DNA of 17,461 nucleotides, taken from UBA4292 sp964648695 (GTDB lineage Bacteria > Bacillota > Clostridia > Lachnospirales > Lachnospiraceae). The notes beneath the pieces are model-generated. The model ran no database searches, was not told where the DNA came from, and saw only the letters and a list, made by a program, of their open reading frames with translations. Made by a program: the position numbers and the translations under genes. Positions 14,706 to 17,461 of this stretch are shown in pieces. Position 1 is the stretch's first letter. Each line of letters begins with the position of its first letter. Location: assembly GCA_964648695.1 (NCBI GenBank), contig CAZYLH010000025.1, forward strand, positions 1 to 17,461, given 5' to 3'.

Positions 14706-14734
14706 TTGATATGGTTAATCAGCAGGTTTAATAA
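14706..14734 (+). promoter_or_regulatory. Possible second promoter P2 of the NlpC/P60 gene
   Basis: TTGATA (14706-14711), a 17-base spacer and TAATAA (14729-14734). The WalR-like boxes end 3 bases upstream of this -35, an arrangement suited to activation. Confidence 0.4.
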
Positions 14735-14769
14735 TAGATGTTTTTTTGATGGAAAGCAGGTTTTAAATA

Positions 14770-16254
14770 ATGAGGAAAGGATATACGATTGCAGCACTTG
14801 GATTAGCGATAACTATGAGCGTGGGACTGTTCCAAACTTCTGGAGCATCTGGAATTGTCAGCGCGGAGACATCAATCGCAGGCGCAAGCCTTGCGTTAGA
14901 ACAATATAATGTGGACACAGAGATACAGGATGCGGTTCTTGCATTGCTGTTTGGAAACGAGGAGGAGACAGAGGAAGAGGAGACGGAGACGTCTGCTCCC
15001 ACAGCTACACTGTATGCTGTGGCAAATTCTGGCAACTATGTCAGAGTTCGCAGCGTTCCCTCCACTGAGGATGATTCCACAATCGTCGGCAAAATGTATG
15101 ACGGTGCGGTTGCGATAATTCAGGATTCGGTTGAGGGTGAGGACGGTACATGGTATCTGATCTCATCCGGAAGCGTGGAAGGCTATGTAAAAGCGGATTT
15201 CTTTATCGTCGGCACTGAGGAAGATTCTGCCATCGCAAGCTACTTTAATCTTATTGGTACTGTATCCAGCACCACCGCAGGTTTATATGTTAGAAGCGGC
15301 CCTTCAGTGGAGACAGAGGCTATCACAATGCTGGGCGCAGGAACGCAGATGGTTATCCTCGGCGAGGAGGGGGATTTTTACTATATCCAGATTGATGCGA
15401 CGTGCGTGGGTTATGTGCATAAGGACTATGTAGATGTGACAAAGACCTATACGCAGGCCATTTCCCTATCGGAGGAGCGTCTCTTAGCAGAACAGGAATA
15501 TGAGAGTCAGCATGTGGCGGACAGCACACAGACAGAGGTCGTGGCTGAGGAGCCTGTCACAGAGGTCGAGACTGCGGCACCGGTAACGGAGACGGAGACG
15601 GCTGCGGCTACTACAGAGACCGTATCAGAGGTTACACTCGTAGGTGTTCAGGCATCATATAACGGTGGAACCAAGTATGTTGGAGATACGGTAAGCGGAG
15701 CTGAGCTGACGGTAAGAGGTGTGTACAGTGACGGCTCTACCTATGCGGTTGACGGATGGGGCTGTGCACAGGTTGGTGTGGCGCTTTCAGAAGGAACAAA
15801 CACCTTTGTGGTTGTGTATAACGGTTATGAGACCTCCTTCACAGTTGAGGCGGTTGCGAATACTACAACAACGACGGATACAAACTCAGAGCTTCGCTCA
15901 GCCATAGTGAATTATGCGATGCAGTTCTTAGGAAATCCTTACGTCTACGGAGGAACGGATCTGGTAAATGGAGCGGACTGCTCAGGTTTTACGATGGGAG
16001 TATACGCTTACTTTGGTATAGACATTACCCGTACATCTCGCTCACAGGCTGCGGCGGGAACGGAGATTTCGCTCTCAGACGTTCAGCTTGGTGATTTAGT
16101 GTTCTACACAGATGTGTCGACAGGTGTAATCGGACATGTTGGAATCTATATCGGTGATGGAAAGATCATCCACGCTGCAAGTGAGGCGCTTGGTATCTGC
16201 ATTTCCGATATGTATTATCGACAGCCGTACAAGGCGGTTACATTCCTTAATTAG
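14770..16254 (+). CDS. Secreted SH3-SH3-Ig-NlpC/P60 peptidoglycan hydrolase
   Basis: This encodes 494 residues. A signal peptide (about 1-32, ending near GIVSAET) directs export. After a short Glu/Thr-rich patch (63-76) come two bacterial SH3 domains (about 78-146 and 160-222). Then follow a Thr/Glu/Val-rich linker (about 255-286) and an Ig-like domain (about 288-363). The C-terminal NlpC/P60 peptidase (about 374-494) has Cys404 in GADCSGF, His456 in GHVGIYIG and His468 in IIHA. This type of enzyme cuts stem peptides of peptidoglycan, commonly the gamma-D-Glu-diamino acid bond, and the SH3 domains bind the wall. The ribosome binding site is weak (GCAGG at 14756-14760). The gene is alone between a promoter pair with WalR-like boxes and a strong terminator. 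Confidence 0.94.
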   Translation: MRKGYTIAALGLAITMSVGLFQTSGASGIVSAETSIAGASLALEQYNVDTEIQDAVLALLFGNEEETEEEETETSAPTATLYAVANSGNYVRVRSVPSTEDDSTIVGKMYDGAVAIIQDSVEGEDGTWYLISSGSVEGYVKADFFIVGTEEDSAIASYFNLIGTVSSTTAGLYVRSGPSVETEAITMLGAGTQMVILGEEGDFYYIQIDATCVGYVHKDYVDVTKTYTQAISLSEERLLAEQEYESQHVADSTQTEVVAEEPVTEVETAAPVTETETAAATTETVSEVTLVGVQASYNGGTKYVGDTVSGAELTVRGVYSDGSTYAVDGWGCAQVGVALSEGTNTFVVVYNGYETSFTVEAVANTTTTTDTNSELRSAIVNYAMQFLGNPYVYGGTDLVNGADCSGFTMGVYAYFGIDITRTSRSQAAAGTEISLSDVQLGDLVFYTDVSTGVIGHVGIYIGDGKIIHAASEALGICISDMYYRQPYKAVTFLN

Positions 16255-16272
16255 TTAAAAACAAAAGTGATT

Positions 16273-16322
16273 GGGCTGTGGTATTGATGATCAGGGGATC
16301 ATGAATGCAACAGCCCTTTTTT
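16273..16322 (+). terminator. Terminator of the NlpC/P60 gene
   Basis: A long hairpin: GGGCTGT (16273-16279) pairs with ACAGCCC (16310-16316), and an inner stem ATGATC/GATCAT continues it. A run of six T (16317-16322) follows. Confidence 0.92.
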
Positions 16323-16324
16323 GC

Positions 16325-16364
16325 AAAAAAAGAGCTGCCACACTAAAAATTAGTGCGACAGCTC
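16325..16364 (-). terminator. Terminator of hpf
   Basis: On the minus strand an outer stem (16332-16337 with 16359-16364) and inner stem (CACTAA/TTAGTG) with a small internal loop are followed by seven T (complement of 16325-16331). Together with the adjacent plus-strand terminator it insulates the two convergent genes. Confidence 0.88.
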
Positions 16365-16392
16365 ATTGCCCAGCTTATTTTCAGAGGGCGCT

Positions 16393-16920
16393 TTATTCAA
16401 ATGTTGGCTCGATCAGTCCGAACGCTCCGTCCTTTCTCTTATATACAACATTTACCTCATCGCTCTGGTCGTTGCAGAAAACATAAAAGTTATGGCCCAA
16501 AAGCTCCATCTGCAGGCATGCCTCCTCGGCGTTCATGGGTTTGATTCCAAATCTTTTTGTCTTTACAATTTTTATCTCGTTGGAGTCATCGTAATCCTCA
16601 TCTATATAGGTTTTGGTAAAGCTTCCTGTCTGCCATTTGGTCGTCAGCTTTGTCTTATATTTCTTTAGCTGGCGCTCTATAGTTTCCTCCACTAAATCGA
16701 TGGATACATACATGTCAGTGCTCGTCTGCTCCGCGCGGATTGTGCTTCCCTTAACAGGTATTGTAACCTCTATCTTCTGGCGATCCTTCTCTACGCTTAA
16801 TGTAATCTGTGCCTCTGTTTCCTCTGTGAAATAGCGCTCCAGCTTGCCGATCTTATCAACGACAGCGCTTTTTAACCCCTCTGTTATCTCAATATTTCTT
16901 CCACTGATAATGTATTTCAT
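16393..16920 (-). CDS. hpf: Ribosome hibernation promoting factor, long form
   Basis: This encodes 175 residues. The N-terminal S30AE/HPF domain (about 1-97) begins MKYIISGRNIEITEGLK and binds the decoding region of the 30S subunit. A charged linker leads to the C-terminal dimerisation domain (about 117-173) with KTKRFGIKPMNAEEACLQMELLGHNFYVF. The long form pairs ribosomes into inactive 100S dimers in stationary phase or stress. No ribosome binding site lies close to the ATG: the nearest AGGAGG (complement of 16952-16957) is 31 bases away, with a palindrome between. No in-frame start codon exists nearer to it. Confidence 0.95.
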   Translation of the reverse strand: MKYIISGRNIEITEGLKSAVVDKIGKLERYFTEETEAQITLSVEKDRQKIEVTIPVKGSTIRAEQTSTDMYVSIDLVEETIERQLKKYKTKLTTKWQTGSFTKTYIDEDYDDSNEIKIVKTKRFGIKPMNAEEACLQMELLGHNFYVFCNDQSDEVNVVYKRKDGAFGLIEPTFE

Positions 16921-16927
16921 ATTCTGT

Positions 16928-16939
16928 CCACTGCAGTGG
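16928..16939 (-). promoter_or_regulatory. Palindrome at the hpf start region
   Basis: The perfect 12-base palindrome CCACTGCAGTGG lies 7 bases before the hpf ATG, between it and the distant AGGAGG at 16952-16957. As RNA it makes a 4-bp stem with a TGCA loop and could bring the distant site nearer to the start codon. Confidence 0.35.
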
Positions 16940-17039
16940 TTTCGTGCTCTGCCTCCTCACAGCTGGGGTGAATATCCGACTGCATTTTTCCTTTCGATTT
17001 ATTGGTTCCCCCATATTTACGCACTTTTAGGATGAAATC

Positions 17040-17068
17040 ATTTTAACATACCACCAATAAATAGTCAA
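17040..17068 (-). promoter_or_regulatory. Promoter of hpf
   Basis: On the minus strand TTGACT (complement of 17063-17068), a 17-base spacer and TAAAAT (complement of 17040-17045) preceded by TGT. The start is near 17033, leaving a leader of about 113 nt. Such a long leader is consistent with post-transcriptional control. Confidence 0.7.
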
Positions 17069-17105
17069 TTTTATTTGCATTTATTTTTAAGAGTTCTGAC
17101 AATAT

Positions 17106-17244
17106 TTATCCACAAAACAATTCTGCACGAATAGGAAAAGAGCGTATATATAAGAGTTATCCACCAAAACATGCTTTCTATTGGTGGATAGAGTGGATAA
17201 CTCCGTTTAAACCCTAAAATAAAGGGGGAAAGCGATGTGGATAA
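17106..17244. other. DnaA-box cluster, candidate origin or DnaA-regulated region
   Basis: Two perfect TTATCCACA boxes in opposite orientation (17106-17114 + and 17236-17244 -) flank two one-mismatch boxes (TTATCCACC at 17157-17165 + and TTATCCACT at 17192-17200 -). A weaker fifth lies at 17183-17191 (-). The stretch is non-coding and AT-rich on its left side (17040-17110). This density fits an oriC or a DnaA-controlled promoter region. The dnaA gene is not in the window; it could lie beyond the contig end. Confidence 0.6.
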
Positions 17245-17406
17245 CTCGGCGAAAAAAACATTGACAAAAGTGGACAAAATTTGACATATACTATTTGGAT
17301 AGATTCGTTTTAAAAGGGCCTCAAATCGTGTGAAAATTATGATGAAAACAAGGCGCTTATGTGTAAGCTCATGTGAGTGATAGACGCTTGGGGCCTGGCA
17401 CCGAAA
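17245..17406. other. Non-coding stretch near the right end
   Basis: No gene is supported here. It holds a GCTTA/TAAGC hairpin (17355-17368) and the motif GGGGCCTGGCACC (17390-17402). The latter resembles GTGCC-type interspersed repeats of clostridial genomes, though only one copy is present. The contig ends soon after, consistent with a repeat. Confidence 0.4.
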
Positions 17407-17461
17407 CAGCTCTGAAGAATAAAAACTTTTCGCAAAAAAAAGATCAGAAAATCTTTGCTTT
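17407..17461. repeat. Right copy of 55-bp terminal inverted repeat
   Basis: This is the exact reverse complement of 1-55; identity ends at 17406. It probably marks the same repeat node at both contig ends. Confidence 0.9.

Noticed and set aside
17071..17277. 68-codon minus-strand ORF in the DnaA-box region
   Set aside because: No ribosome binding site or recognisable family; it overlaps the DnaA boxes and the hpf promoter and is probably chance.
17330..17380. Tiny plus-strand ORF near the right end (starting ATGATGAAAACA)
   Set aside because: Only about a dozen codons, with no ribosome binding site or known leader-peptide pattern.
1..17461. Linear plasmid or virus with terminal inverted repeats
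   Set aside because: The gene content is core chromosomal (ribosomal proteins, dnaB, trxB, hpf), there are no replication or packaging genes of such elements, and the repeat is exactly 55 bp.

Overview
The window looks like chromosomal DNA of an anaerobic, low-to-mid GC Firmicute, most likely a gut Lachnospiraceae relative. The evidence is the rpsF-ssb-rpsR and gdpP-rplI-dnaB gene order, an oxygen-sensitive pyruvate formate-lyase (PFL) locus, strong AGGAGG-type ribosome binding sites, sigma-A promoters (often with extended -10), a long-form hibernation factor and a secreted SH3/NlpC-P60 hydrolase. No mobile element, CRISPR array, rRNA or tRNA was seen.

Layout. (1) 112-1435, + strand: rpsF-ssb-rpsR with a promoter, a probable S6:S18 autoregulatory leader and a strong terminator. 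(2) 1441-5445, + strand: gdpP (c-di-AMP phosphodiesterase), rplI and dnaB, with their own promoter and a terminator shared with the convergent operon. (3) 5466-9280, - strand: an anaerobic pyruvate operon that reads, from its promoter, PFL catalytic body, a small Cys-rich protein, a free-standing glycyl-radical domain, PFL-activating enzyme, and a 2[4Fe-4S] ferredoxin too short for usual ORF cut-offs. (4) 9548-12827, + strand: a CxxC DUF1858-type protein followed by a LicD-family transferase and two family-2 glycosyltransferases, probably for surface polysaccharide decoration. (5) 12835-14593: an SDR oxidoreductase (-) divergent from thioredoxin reductase (+). (6) 14642-16322, + strand: a secreted SH3-SH3-Ig-NlpC/P60 cell-wall hydrolase with WalR-like boxes in its promoter region. 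(7) 16325-17068, - strand: hpf/raiA with its own terminator and promoter. (8) 17106-17244: a cluster of DnaA boxes in AT-rich non-coding DNA, a candidate origin or DnaA-regulated region.

The most unusual system is the split PFL. The 680-residue main subunit has the catalytic Cys-Cys pair but stops just before the C-terminal glycyl-radical domain. That domain is a separate 80-residue gene two positions downstream (680 + 80 is about the length of an ordinary one-piece PFL). Between them sits a 71-residue protein that shares the start of the glycyl-radical domain but has a Cys-rich tail in place of the RVSGYA loop. Each has its own ribosome binding site, so this is not a sequencing frameshift. 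The activase and a ferredoxin that could feed it electrons complete the operon.

The two window ends are an exact 55-bp inverted repeat of each other. This is more likely an assembly-graph boundary than biology, so both ends should be read as contig breaks at a repeat.
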